A stretch of DNA of 64,000 nucleotides from Pseudoalteromonas umbrosa (GTDB taxonomy: Bacteria; Pseudomonadota; Gammaproteobacteria; Enterobacterales; Alteromonadaceae), in contig NZ_JASJUU010000001.1 of the NCBI RefSeq assembly GCF_030125375.1, positions 1,648,499-1,712,498 of the forward strand, read 5' to 3'. Made by a program: the position numbers and the translations under genes. The first letter of the stretch is position 1. The number at the start of each line of letters is the position of its first letter. Positions 1 through 7,972 of the stretch are shown here, piece by piece. The notes beneath the pieces are model-generated. The model worked only from the letters and a program-made list of their open reading frames with translations, had not been told where the DNA came from and ran no database searches.

Positions 1-1088
1 TCTAACTCAAACTGTGCAACAACCGGGGTTAACAGCACGCCTTCCACTGTGACCGTATTATCTTCACCTAAACGGATCTGCTGTTCAGGTAACCCCGCTA
101 GCACCTGCATCAAGCCCGGAATAATATGAGACGTTTTTAGCTGTGCAAGATAGTTACACACCACGTTAATGTTCTTGCTGCTCAAGCCTGATGGAGCTTT
201 ATTCAAAAGTAGTGCAGTCAGCTGCTCACTGATGGTCTGTAATAATTCAATCAGTGACTTTTGATGAACCGCCGTGATAGACAGCGCTTCTAAATCGACA
301 TAATGGCCTAACAGGTAACGGTTTTTGCGCGTTCTTCTGGCGATCGGTACACCTATGGTGACGTCTTCATCGTTAGTTAAACGGCTCACCATTAAAATGG
401 TGCTTGCCAGAATAACGCAGTAAGGGCTGATACCGTGCTCAGCAGCCACTTGCTTGATTGGCTCAATGCACTCGGTGGTATTGTCCAATAGTACAGCCAC
501 GTCATCACTGCTAGCCGCGCTGTGTGACTTTTTCATGATGAAGTCTACTGGGCTCACTTGCACATCGGCAAAGTCTTGATCTTTGGCAGCGTAATATTCA
601 ATATCTGGTGTGAGTGTTGAGCTGTCATCCTCACTCGATAAGAGTCTCAGTAAATCATTCACTAAAATCTGTAAAGACCACTGATCGCACACTATGTGAT
701 GACCTTTGATCAACACTATCACCTCAGAGTCTTTCAGTACTTGATAGTAAAATTCAAAATTACGTATGCTGGTATCAATGAATTGCGCATTATACTGATC
801 GCATAATTCGGAGGCGCTCAAAGCGGTGTCCGCCATCACTTGCCACTGTACTGTGCCCGAATTGAAAGTGAGTTCAGGGGTATCCGCTGTCAGCTCTACT
901 TTACTGTGGATCACTGGGTGGCGTTGTTGTAATTGAACAAGCGCTTTTTGCAACTGTTCAAAACAATCTTCCATGGTAATCTTAAGTGCACTAGAGACGT
1001 TAAAAACAGGGCTAGTTGGTGCAATTTCTTGCCCTTGCCAAACTTGTAGTTGGCGCTGGGACAGTGATTGAGAATGTTCGTTACGCAT
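1..1088 (-). CDS. NRPS, N-terminal condensation domain (partial, cut by left edge)
   Basis: This is the first 362 codons of a nonribosomal peptide synthetase that continues past the left edge. The frame is open from an ATG at 1088 to base 1. Translation begins MRNEHSQSLSQRQLQVWQ and has the condensation-domain catalytic motif HHIVCD at residues 130-135, the usual distance from the N terminus. The residue after the Asp is Gln instead of the common Gly. A condensation domain at the very start of the protein, downstream of acyl-chain genes, suggests a starter C domain that joins the aryl-polyene acid to the first amino acid, as in lipopeptides such as alterochromides. That role is inferred from context. 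A hairpin with a T-run separates it from the preceding SDR gene, so its level may be set by read-through. Confidence 0.85.
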   Translation of the reverse strand, partial: MRNEHSQSLSQRQLQVWQGQEIAPTSPVFNVSSALKITMEDCFEQLQKALVQLQQRHPVIHSKVELTADTPELTFNSGTVQWQVMADTALSASELCDQYNAQFIDTSIRNFEFYYQVLKDSEVIVLIKGHHIVCDQWSLQILVNDLLRLLSSEDDSSTLTPDIEYYAAKDQDFADVQVSPVDFIMKKSHSAASSDDVAVLLDNTTECIEPIKQVAAEHGISPYCVILASTILMVSRLTNDEDVTIGVPIARRTRKNRYLLGHYVDLEALSITAVHQKSLIELLQTISEQLTALLLNKAPSGLSSKNINVVCNYLAQLKTSHIIPGLMQVLAGLPEQQIRLGEDNTVTVEGVLLTPVVAQFEL

Positions 1089-1125
1089 TGGGTTTATACT
1101 TCCATTATTATTTTTGTGATGGCAT

Positions 1126-1143
1126 AAAAAGGCGTTCAACGCC
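1126..1143 (-). terminator. Possible intrinsic terminator or attenuator before the NRPS
   Basis: Read on the minus strand, GGCGT-TGA-ACGCC is followed directly by TTTTT. It lies between the stop of the SDR gene and the start of the NRPS. The stem is only five base pairs but GC-rich. It could be a partial terminator that lowers NRPS transcription relative to the acyl-chain genes. Confidence 0.45.
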
Positions 1144-1178
1144 GCGAGCGTCATGATTTAGTTGATTGCTGTCAGTGA

Positions 1179-1937
1179 TTAGGCACATGTATAGCCTCCA
1201 TCGACATACACAGTGCTACCTGTAGTCCATTCACTTTCTAATAAATTAATGATTTCTTTTGAAACATGCTCTGGTGAACCAAATCCTAGCGGGTGCATGC
1301 TAGCTAGCTTTTCAAAGTGACCCGGTTGCGCCATACCTTGATAGCCATCATTGAGCTTGGTTTGGATCATGCCTGCGGCAATGCAATTGACCAGTACGCG
1401 ATCTTTAGCCAATTCCAGCGCTGCACAGCGGCTTAAACTACCTAGCGCCCCTTTACTGGCCGCGTAGCCGGAGATGCCCGCCTCACCAGCTGACTGACTT
1501 ACTGAAGACAGCAAAACAAGAGAAGTTGTACCCGCTGTATTTCTCACGCTTTTGCGGGTAAATGCCTTAATCATTGCCAGCGCACCGCCGCAGTTAACAC
1601 GGTAAATCTGCTCAAAGTCGGCATAACTGGATTGGCGTAGCGTGGTCATCGCGTGTACACCTGCACAAAATACAGCCCCCTTAAATGCACCATATTGCTT
1701 GGCATTGTCGATAATGAGTGGTGTCAATTCGTCTGGCATATTCAAATCAGCCACCGCCGTTTTATGCTGTCCGGGTAAAGACTCGGCCAATTCGCCTAAG
1801 GTTTTTTCATTTCGCCCTATCAATAGGAGTTCGTAACCTTTATTTGCTAAATCAAGGCAGGTTCTCTGCCCAAGATCTGAGGTTGCACCAAGCACCAAAA
1901 CTCTTAATGGAGCCCCATCAATATTCATTGTTTCCAT
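1179..1937 (-). CDS. SDR-family 3-ketoacyl reductase (FabG-like)
   Basis: This is a short-chain dehydrogenase of about 252 residues. The Rossmann glycine motif GATSDLGQ is near the N terminus and the catalytic YAASK with an upstream Ser is intact. The C terminus TGSTVYVDGGY matches the FabG family end. It probably reduces beta-keto groups during polyene chain assembly on a carrier protein, alongside the other two SDR genes upstream. The start is placed at ATG 1937, which has AAGAGAAG upstream. A longer start at 2000 exists but lacks a clear ribosome binding site. It is the last gene before the NRPS. Why the cluster needs several reductases is not visible from sequence. Confidence 0.82.
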   Translation of the reverse strand: METMNIDGAPLRVLVLGATSDLGQRTCLDLANKGYELLLIGRNEKTLGELAESLPGQHKTAVADLNMPDELTPLIIDNAKQYGAFKGAVFCAGVHAMTTLRQSSYADFEQIYRVNCGGALAMIKAFTRKSVRNTAGTTSLVLLSSVSQSAGEAGISGYAASKGALGSLSRCAALELAKDRVLVNCIAAGMIQTKLNDGYQGMAQPGHFEKLASMHPLGFGSPEHVSKEIINLLESEWTTGSTVYVDGGYTCA

Positions 1938-2024
1938 TACTATGCTTCTTCTCTTTAAAGGCCACGTCACGCCAAAAGCACGACTGTGCTTTTGGCTCAT
2001 ATGCGTATACTCAATGTTGAATTG

Positions 2025-2741
2025 TTAAACGGATATTTCTGTGCTTGGGCGCATGGTCATACACTGCCCTGTCATCATGTTGTTGTAATGTGAAAAGTGC
2101 GCGATAAACTCGATAAACTCCTGCTGCAAAAACACAGTTGGTCGCATACCGAATACTGAACGCTTTAGTGCGCGGCGCATTTTCTTTCGCTCAGCTTCAT
2201 CCTTTGCTAAATAAGGGATCACGGCACTGTTGATGAATACGGTATCGCTCGTTAGCTCTCTGGCTAAGGTTTTCATAAATGCATTCAAAGCGTGGTTGGC
2301 CACTGAATTCACCTCTTGCCCGAGATAACTCAAACTGTCTGAATAGAGAGGGAAAACAATGTTCGCTCCCACTTCTTTCACAAACGTCGCCAGACTTTGA
2401 TAAATTAAAAAAGTATTATCTAAGTAGGTTGTTATTTTCGCCAAGCAACTCCCGTCTGTGAACAGTGCCTGCTCATTTGCACACTGCACACCTTGGATAA
2501 CAACCAGTGGCTTTCCACTATCAAGCATGCCTTTTTCGGTCAATAGCAACTGAATATCAGGCTCATCTTGCGCTTTGATTTCAGCCAGTGACAAACTCGG
2601 AAGTGACACATTTTGCGATTGAAATTGCGCTGAGGGCGCTATCAAAATCACATTGACGTTTGCACTGAGGTAGTGATCAACCACCGCCTGATCAAACTCA
2701 CTTTCTGCTTGTACCAATAATAAAGTTTGCGCCGCACTCAT
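2025..2741 (-). CDS. Degenerate SDR-fold protein without the catalytic Tyr-Lys pair
   Basis: A 238-residue protein with the general layout and position of a FabG-like reductase, but the usual motifs are lost. The N-terminal glycine-rich turn is absent (MSAAQTLLLVQAESEFDQ). Where YxxxK is expected the sequence reads VNSVANHALNAF, with Asn and His in the wrong positions. The overlap of 4 bases with the upstream fabG-like gene shows translational coupling. It may be a non-catalytic partner of the neighbouring reductase, or a highly diverged enzyme. Paired active and inactive SDR subunits are known in other fatty acid systems. Its role here is inference. Confidence 0.65.
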   Translation of the reverse strand: MSAAQTLLLVQAESEFDQAVVDHYLSANVNVILIAPSAQFQSQNVSLPSLSLAEIKAQDEPDIQLLLTEKGMLDSGKPLVVIQGVQCANEQALFTDGSCLAKITTYLDNTFLIYQSLATFVKEVGANIVFPLYSDSLSYLGQEVNSVANHALNAFMKTLARELTSDTVFINSAVIPYLAKDEAERKKMRRALKRSVFGMRPTVFLQQEFIEFIAHFSHYNNMMTGQCMTMRPSTEISV

Positions 2742-3457
2742 ATTAAAAACCCTCCGTCCAAATGGATAACTTCTCCATTTTGATAATTTGGCGCATCTGA
2801 TGTGAGGTGCAATACCGTGCGTGCAACTTCACTACACTGCCCCATGCGTCTGACACTGGTACAGTCGATAATAGGCGCAACAATAGACTGCTCTGCACTG
2901 TCAACCATTTGTGTTTCGATCAAACCCGGCGCGACGGCATTACACAAAATATTGTCTTTTCCATACTCACGCGCGATGGTTCTGGTCATACCGATGATGG
3001 CGCCTTTAGACGTGGCATAGTTAATTTGACCTTCGCGCCCCACTACACCACTTTTTGAGACCATATTGATAATGCGACCAAATTGCTGCGCTTTAAAAAT
3101 TGGCAGCACCTGTTGGCATAAATTAAAAGTGCCTGTTAAATTCGTCGTCAGTACTTTTTGCCAATCTTTTAGGGCCATCAGCTGTATCAGGCTATCGTGA
3201 TTAATCCCTGCGTTATTAACCAAAATATCAATACGTTCATCTCGCGCTTTAATAGTCTCAATGCTATCTAGCACAAAACCACTGTCAGATATTGACCCCT
3301 GTAACCACGTAAAATTAGGGTTAGATTGCAGCTCTTCAGGTACACTCGAACGGGCAATGCCGTAGACTTTTGCGCCCTCTATGAGATACTGGCGGCAAAT
3401 TTCCAACCCGATACCTTTGGAGCAGCCACTCACAATGGCGACTTTCCCTTTAAACAT
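2738..3457 (-). CDS. 3-oxoacyl-ACP reductase, FabG family
   Basis: This 239-residue short-chain reductase has the NADPH-binding motif GCSKGIG at residues 11-17, the NNAG motif, a Ser in NMVSKSG, the catalytic YATSK, and the family C terminus NGEVIHLDGGF. It would reduce the beta-keto group after each condensation by the KS-CLF protein. The gene overlaps the dehydratase gene upstream by 8 bases and the degenerate SDR gene downstream by 4 bases, so translation is coupled. Of the three SDR proteins in this cluster it is the closest to canonical FabG. Confidence 0.9.
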   Translation of the reverse strand: MFKGKVAIVSGCSKGIGLEICRQYLIEGAKVYGIARSSVPEELQSNPNFTWLQGSISDSGFVLDSIETIKARDERIDILVNNAGINHDSLIQLMALKDWQKVLTTNLTGTFNLCQQVLPIFKAQQFGRIINMVSKSGVVGREGQINYATSKGAIIGMTRTIAREYGKDNILCNAVAPGLIETQMVDSAEQSIVAPIIDCTSVRRMGQCSEVARTVLHLTSDAPNYQNGEVIHLDGGFLI

Positions 3458-3869
3458 CCTTTTCTCCTATTTGCTCTAAATATCGGATGGCTATGCGTGC
3501 ACTCGCAACTTCTTGATCATTTACCCAAGCCGCAACCTTAAACTTCACCAGCTCACCCAAAGCAATCTCTACCATGGCTCGGATTTCTAAAACCTGACCT
3601 GGTAACACAGGTGTTAAAAACTTAACCTTGTCTATCCCTGCAATCACGCCTTTAGATTTGCCGGTAATGCATAAGCCACTGGCTTGAGCCATCGCCTCGA
3701 CAATCAATACACCAGGAAACACAGGTTCATCTGGGAAGTGCCCTTCTAAACAAGGTTCGTTATAGCCAATAAACTTTTGCGCGATAATAGACTCGTTTGG
3801 CTGTACCTCGATGACCTTATCAACAAACTTAAATGGCGGTTTATGCGGTAAATTATCCGGTGAAATCAT
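3450..3869 (-). CDS. 3-hydroxyacyl-ACP dehydratase, FabZ-like hotdog protein
   Basis: A 139-residue single hotdog-fold protein. It has the FabZ signature EGHFPDEPVFPG with the catalytic His, followed by LIVEAMAQASG with the catalytic Glu. It would remove water from beta-hydroxyacyl-carrier intermediates to form the conjugated double bonds of the polyene chain. Length fits the FabZ family. It overlaps the ABC permease gene by 4 bases (ATGA type) and the reductase gene by 8 bases. The cluster also has a MaoC-type hydratase, so two dehydratases of different families are present. Confidence 0.88.
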   Translation of the reverse strand: MISPDNLPHKPPFKFVDKVIEVQPNESIIAQKFIGYNEPCLEGHFPDEPVFPGVLIVEAMAQASGLCITGKSKGVIAGIDKVKFLTPVLPGQVLEIRAMVEIALGELVKFKVAAWVNDQEVASARIAIRYLEQIGEKDV

Positions 3870-4966
3870 TTTTCATCTCCCCAGTCGAATAAAAAGTAAA
3901 TCATCACTAAAAGCACCACGGTGAACCCTGCTAGGGTTTGCACTTGCACAGAGACGTCTGCAAGCGACGCGCCTTGATTGGCAGTTAAACGAAATGCATC
4001 TAAAAATGCCGTAGAAGGTAACCACTGAACAATGTTTTGAATCGTCTGCGGAAAGTTAGAGGTGTCAAAATAAATCCCAGATAAAAACATCAGTGGGAAA
4101 TACAGTAAGTTAGAGATACCCGTTGCCACTTCCACTTTTTGGCTACGCGCCCCAACCAGCACACCGATTAAACATAAGACAATTGAGCCTAATAACAGCA
4201 CGGTTAAGATGCTCAACCAATTGCCAAGGGGCTGATAGCCAAACAAAAAATAGAAAGTCGCAAACAGGGCAACTAGCTGGAATATCAATAAAAACACTCT
4301 GGCGAAGACAATCCCAATCACATAGTCTAAGCGGCTAAACGGAGATAACTTCAAGCGTTTAAAAAAGCCCTGCTGACGGTCTGAAACCAATCCATTTGAG
4401 ATAGAGGTGATGCCAATACCGATGATCTGCAGCACGATGATGCCGGGGATCAGCCAGTCGATGTACCTAAACCCTTGAAGGTCAATCACCCCATCCAGAT
4501 AAGGCTTGCGGGCTTGGTCCTGAAGTGCCATGACATGGCTAAAGGCAATCGCTTGCTCATGACTATTGCGTGTTGAAAACAAACCGCTAGGCGTCAAAAT
4601 CAGCACATCACCATGATTTGAAAGAATCGAAGATAACCCCTCACCCGGAGATACTTCCGAATTTGGCTCAGCAAAATGCGCATTGATCCGCGCGATCAAC
4701 GCGGCATCTTCAATGTTGAGTATGCTGACCTTGTTATCTTTCTCGATGGCTTGATACCAATCGGCATCTATTTTTTCCTGTTCAATGACAACCACATTCA
4801 CTTCTGCCATCGGCTTCTCACCTGAGAAGGCTTGTACTAATAGCAACGCCATAAAAATGGGGAAGCCAAAAGTCCAAAACAAGGTGGCAGGCTCGCGGAA
4901 AAACGGTCGGATATTAAGCAGCATGAGCTGCCAAAATGGCTTTCTTGTCAGTACATTACTAGGCAT
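3866..4966 (-). CDS. ABC-2 type transporter permease of the polyene lipopeptide cluster
   Basis: A 366-residue membrane protein of the ABC-2 permease class (DrrB/YhhJ-like). It has one N-terminal membrane segment at about residues 22-45, a large extracytoplasmic region, then about five C-terminal hydrophobic segments from about residue 175 to the end. It is coupled to the ATPase gene upstream by an 8-base overlap. With the ATPase it probably exports or gives resistance to the finished lipopeptide, because it sits inside the biosynthetic gene string. The substrate is inferred from position. Confidence 0.87.
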   Translation of the reverse strand: MPSNVLTRKPFWQLMLLNIRPFFREPATLFWTFGFPIFMALLLVQAFSGEKPMAEVNVVVIEQEKIDADWYQAIEKDNKVSILNIEDAALIARINAHFAEPNSEVSPGEGLSSILSNHGDVLILTPSGLFSTRNSHEQAIAFSHVMALQDQARKPYLDGVIDLQGFRYIDWLIPGIIVLQIIGIGITSISNGLVSDRQQGFFKRLKLSPFSRLDYVIGIVFARVFLLIFQLVALFATFYFLFGYQPLGNWLSILTVLLLGSIVLCLIGVLVGARSQKVEVATGISNLLYFPLMFLSGIYFDTSNFPQTIQNIVQWLPSTAFLDAFRLTANQGASLADVSVQVQTLAGFTVVLLVMIYFLFDWGDEK

Positions 4967-5732
4967 GACTTGTTTCCTGCTTGAGAATATCGTGGCCAGT
5001 GAGTTTTAAAAACACATCATTGAGCGTGGCTTTGCGCGGCTCTCTGATAACCGGATCGGTAAACGTGCGGTGGATAATGGCATCAGGCGTACCTGACTCA
5101 ATAATTTTGCCCTGCTCGATGATAAGAAGCTCATCACACAGGTAATCCGCTTCATCCATATAATGCGTGGTGAGAATGACCGTCATGCCCTCTTCTTTGA
5201 GCGATTTGATGATCTCCCAAAAGCTCTGGCGGCTGGTTGGATCAAGCCCCGTGGTGGGCTCATCTAAAAAAATCAGCTCAGGTTTACCAACTATGGTCAT
5301 CGCTAAAAAAACACGCTGCTTTTGACCACCACTGAGGCTGTCTAGCCATGCATTGGCTTTGTCAGTTAAGCCAAAGCGTTCTATCAGCTCATCGACATCC
5401 ATCGGATCTTTGTAAAAGCTGGCAAATAAGCGGACGGCTTCTTTCACTTTGGTTCTGCCGTACAAATTATTGGACTGCAACAGTCCGCCGATTTTCATGC
5501 GGATCTGCTTTTCATTGTCCTTCCAATCCATGCCAAACAAGCTGACTTTGCCAGACGTTGGTTTTTTCAGACCTTGTAATATTTCCAATGTGGTTGACTT
5601 ACCAGCCCCGTTTGGACCGAGTAAACCAAAGCATTGCCCCTTTTTAACTTGGAAAGACAACCCCTTTAAAACAAGCGTATTATTCTTGTTATAAGACTTC
5701 TTTAAGTCTGCTACATCAATGACCGCTGACAT
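4959..5732 (-). CDS. ABC transporter ATPase, partner of the ABC-2 permease
   Basis: A nucleotide-binding subunit of about 257 residues. Walker A is GPNGAGKST, the signature is LSGGQKQR, Walker B is LIFLDEPTTGLD, and the switch His is in TTHYMDEA. These features are typical of DrrA/CcmA-like ATPases of ABC-2 exporters. The start is set at ATG 5732, preceded by AGGGAAATAGAG. This lies immediately after the KS stop codon, and an 11-codon longer frame would run back into the KS gene. The C terminus overlaps the permease start, so the two are made together. Confidence 0.92.
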   Translation of the reverse strand: MSAVIDVADLKKSYNKNNTLVLKGLSFQVKKGQCFGLLGPNGAGKSTTLEILQGLKKPTSGKVSLFGMDWKDNEKQIRMKIGGLLQSNNLYGRTKVKEAVRLFASFYKDPMDVDELIERFGLTDKANAWLDSLSGGQKQRVFLAMTIVGKPELIFLDEPTTGLDPTSRQSFWEIIKSLKEEGMTVILTTHYMDEADYLCDELLIIEQGKIIESGTPDAIIHRTFTDPVIREPRKATLNDVFLKLTGHDILKQETSHA

Positions 5733-5734
5733 CT

Positions 5735-7972
5735 CTATTTCCCTTTTACTTTCGACACCAAACATGTCGTCGCACTGAGCTGTGTATTTACGCTCATTAC
5801 CAATATGGACTCTGGTTTACTGGTATTTTGCAGTGTCACTTCACGGCCCATAAACCTGCGTCCGTTTAGTGCACAGGTGGCAAGGCTGATTGCATCAAGA
5901 CTTTGGCACGCAATGCCCGATTCTTTATACGTTCTGCCATTAATCACTTGAGTAGTTGAAAACTGCGTTTGTAGCGCATTTGAAATCGCCTCAAATTGTT
6001 CAGCGTTAACCATAGAAAGGACTATCAAATCTGGTTTTGCTGCAAGTTGTGTAAGCGCTGCACAGTCCCACTGTTGGTTTTCTTCATTAAATACCCAACG
6101 AGCTGCATTGAATTCACTCACTTGCGCAAGTGCTCGGCTCGCGCGAGGGTCTTTCTCATTGACCGCGATCAGCGCATTCGCTGAACTTGCCAACCTGTGC
6201 TCGTCCACTTGCATTTGCTGCCAAACTAAATCGGATGTATCGCTCTTGTCTTCGGCACTGCACACCAAAGCACAGGCAATTTTGTCTTCACTTAAATCCA
6301 TGAATGCATGCCATAGTGCGTGCATTCCTTCATTACCCAAGTCGCTAAAATTGGCAGAGCAGCCTTTTAAGTCAAATGCCAAAGCAAGGTTTCCAAGCGG
6401 AGCATTAAGCACGGTATCTGGGAACAAAGTACTCTTAACCCCTGTTGGACCATACTCTTGTAAATCGGACAAATTACGTTGCTGTACTTGAGATGCTCCC
6501 AAAGTCGTGCCGAAATATGCCCCTATCGGCAGCTTTTCAGCATCACTGTAATCCACATCCGCACCACTAAACGCAAGGTATGACGCGCCAATGGCATATT
6601 GACCTATGGTACTCATGCGACGACGATACAGCTTTGCTTGAAAAGGCTTTAAAGCAAATTCTCCCTCATAGCTAAGCAAAGATTGATCCGCACCATTGCT
6701 AAAACCAACTTGCTCAGCAATGCTGCCATGGCCAAGGATATAAACCTTCTTACCCTCAGCTTTAGGAATGGCTGAAACAGATTTACGTGCCAGCATGGTG
6801 GTATTGTGGCCGCCAAACGCTGAATTGGTTGCGCCGATGCACTCAACCTTGTGATCTATCAGTCCATTGACAACGATATGGTGACCTTGGCAGTCTTCGC
6901 GAATTTCATCACCATTTAAGGTTGAAGGCAGCTGCCCTTTGTCGATAGCAACCAGTGCAGAAATAAACTCAATGGCTCCCGCTGCGCCCAGCGTATGACC
7001 AAAATACGATTTTGAACTTGATACCGAGATAGATGCTTTATCTTGTAGGTTTAGCGCAGCAAAAATACCCTTTAGTTCAGCGCCATCATTGGCGGGTGTA
7101 CCAGTTCCATGGGTATTGACGTAATCTAGGTCTTCTGGGTTTACATCACTTGAGCGCAAAGCACTTTCAAATGAGCGCCGTACACCTGCCCCCTCCGGCT
7201 CGGGTGCGGTTGCATGATATGCATCTAGGCTTGACGCTGTGCCCGCTAACTGCATGATAGTCGGTTGATTCCGAGCCTCTGCATGATTGTGATTTTCTAG
7301 CACGAGGAAGCCTGCGCCTTCACCTAGGCTTAAGCCCATTTTTACGTCATAAGGAGAGCAAACCTGCGGCGCAACCGACTGTAAAGAATGAAAGCCAGCA
7401 TATATCGTTTTCGCCAAAGCGTCGGTGCCACCAGCTATGACAATATCAACCATATCATTGTCTAACAGCTGTTTTGCAAAGCCCAGCGCACTACTACTCG
7501 ATGTACATGCACTGGTAAAAGTTAATACAGGGCCTAGCACACCAAAGTGTTTGGCAATATTGTCACTTTGCTTGTGTGCAGGGTATTCCAAAAGACCATC
7601 ATGCTGATTGTCTATGATGCCTTTTTCAAGCTTTTCCATGCCCGTATTTGCATTGCCGACACACAATGCAACACGTTTATTTGCCAAAGTCTGAAGTGAG
7701 ATATTTGCTGCATTCAGTGCTTCTTCTATCGCTGTAATGGCAAATAAAGTTGAAAAGTCAGGTAAATCGGCTTTTTTATCTTGATGTTTTTCTCGTACTG
7801 AGCGAACAATACCAGCAATATCGCTAGGCAAGCCAGTCACGTCAAAACAGCTTAGTGGCGCAACTCCCGATCGCTGTGATTGCATTGAGTCATATAACTC
7901 TTGTGCATTGTCTCCACACGACGAAATTACACCGTATCCGGTTATCACAACTTGTGATTTACACTCTGGCAT
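5735..7972 (-). CDS. Ketosynthase-chain length factor (KS-CLF) fusion
   Basis: A 745-residue protein, nearly twice the length of FabF. Residues 1-400 form a complete ketosynthase with active-site Cys156 (SACTSSS), His288 (VNTHGTG) and His326 (KSYFGHTLGA). Residues about 405-745 repeat the thiolase fold in a decayed form without the Cys-His-His set, as in chain length factors. In most aryl polyene clusters KS and CLF are separate genes. Here they are one polypeptide, which fixes a 1:1 ratio. It should extend a hydroxycinnamoyl starter with malonyl units. It overlaps the ligase gene by 14 bases and has the ribosome binding site AGGAGAAAG inside that gene. No malonyltransferase is visible, so malonyl-ACP probably comes from primary metabolism. 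Confidence 0.85.
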   Translation of the reverse strand: MPECKSQVVITGYGVISSCGDNAQELYDSMQSQRSGVAPLSCFDVTGLPSDIAGIVRSVREKHQDKKADLPDFSTLFAITAIEEALNAANISLQTLANKRVALCVGNANTGMEKLEKGIIDNQHDGLLEYPAHKQSDNIAKHFGVLGPVLTFTSACTSSSSALGFAKQLLDNDMVDIVIAGGTDALAKTIYAGFHSLQSVAPQVCSPYDVKMGLSLGEGAGFLVLENHNHAEARNQPTIMQLAGTASSLDAYHATAPEPEGAGVRRSFESALRSSDVNPEDLDYVNTHGTGTPANDGAELKGIFAALNLQDKASISVSSSKSYFGHTLGAAGAIEFISALVAIDKGQLPSTLNGDEIREDCQGHHIVVNGLIDHKVECIGATNSAFGGHNTTMLARKSVSAIPKAEGKKVYILGHGSIAEQVGFSNGADQSLLSYEGEFALKPFQAKLYRRRMSTIGQYAIGASYLAFSGADVDYSDAEKLPIGAYFGTTLGASQVQQRNLSDLQEYGPTGVKSTLFPDTVLNAPLGNLALAFDLKGCSANFSDLGNEGMHALWHAFMDLSEDKIACALVCSAEDKSDTSDLVWQQMQVDEHRLASSANALIAVNEKDPRASRALAQVSEFNAARWVFNEENQQWDCAALTQLAAKPDLIVLSMVNAEQFEAISNALQTQFSTTQVINGRTYKESGIACQSLDAISLATCALNGRRFMGREVTLQNTSKPESILVMSVNTQLSATTCLVSKVKGK

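Noticed and set aside
6108..6491. 127-codon plus-strand frame inside the KS-CLF gene
   Set aside because: Shadow of the coding strand; low-complexity Ser/Ala/Leu composition.
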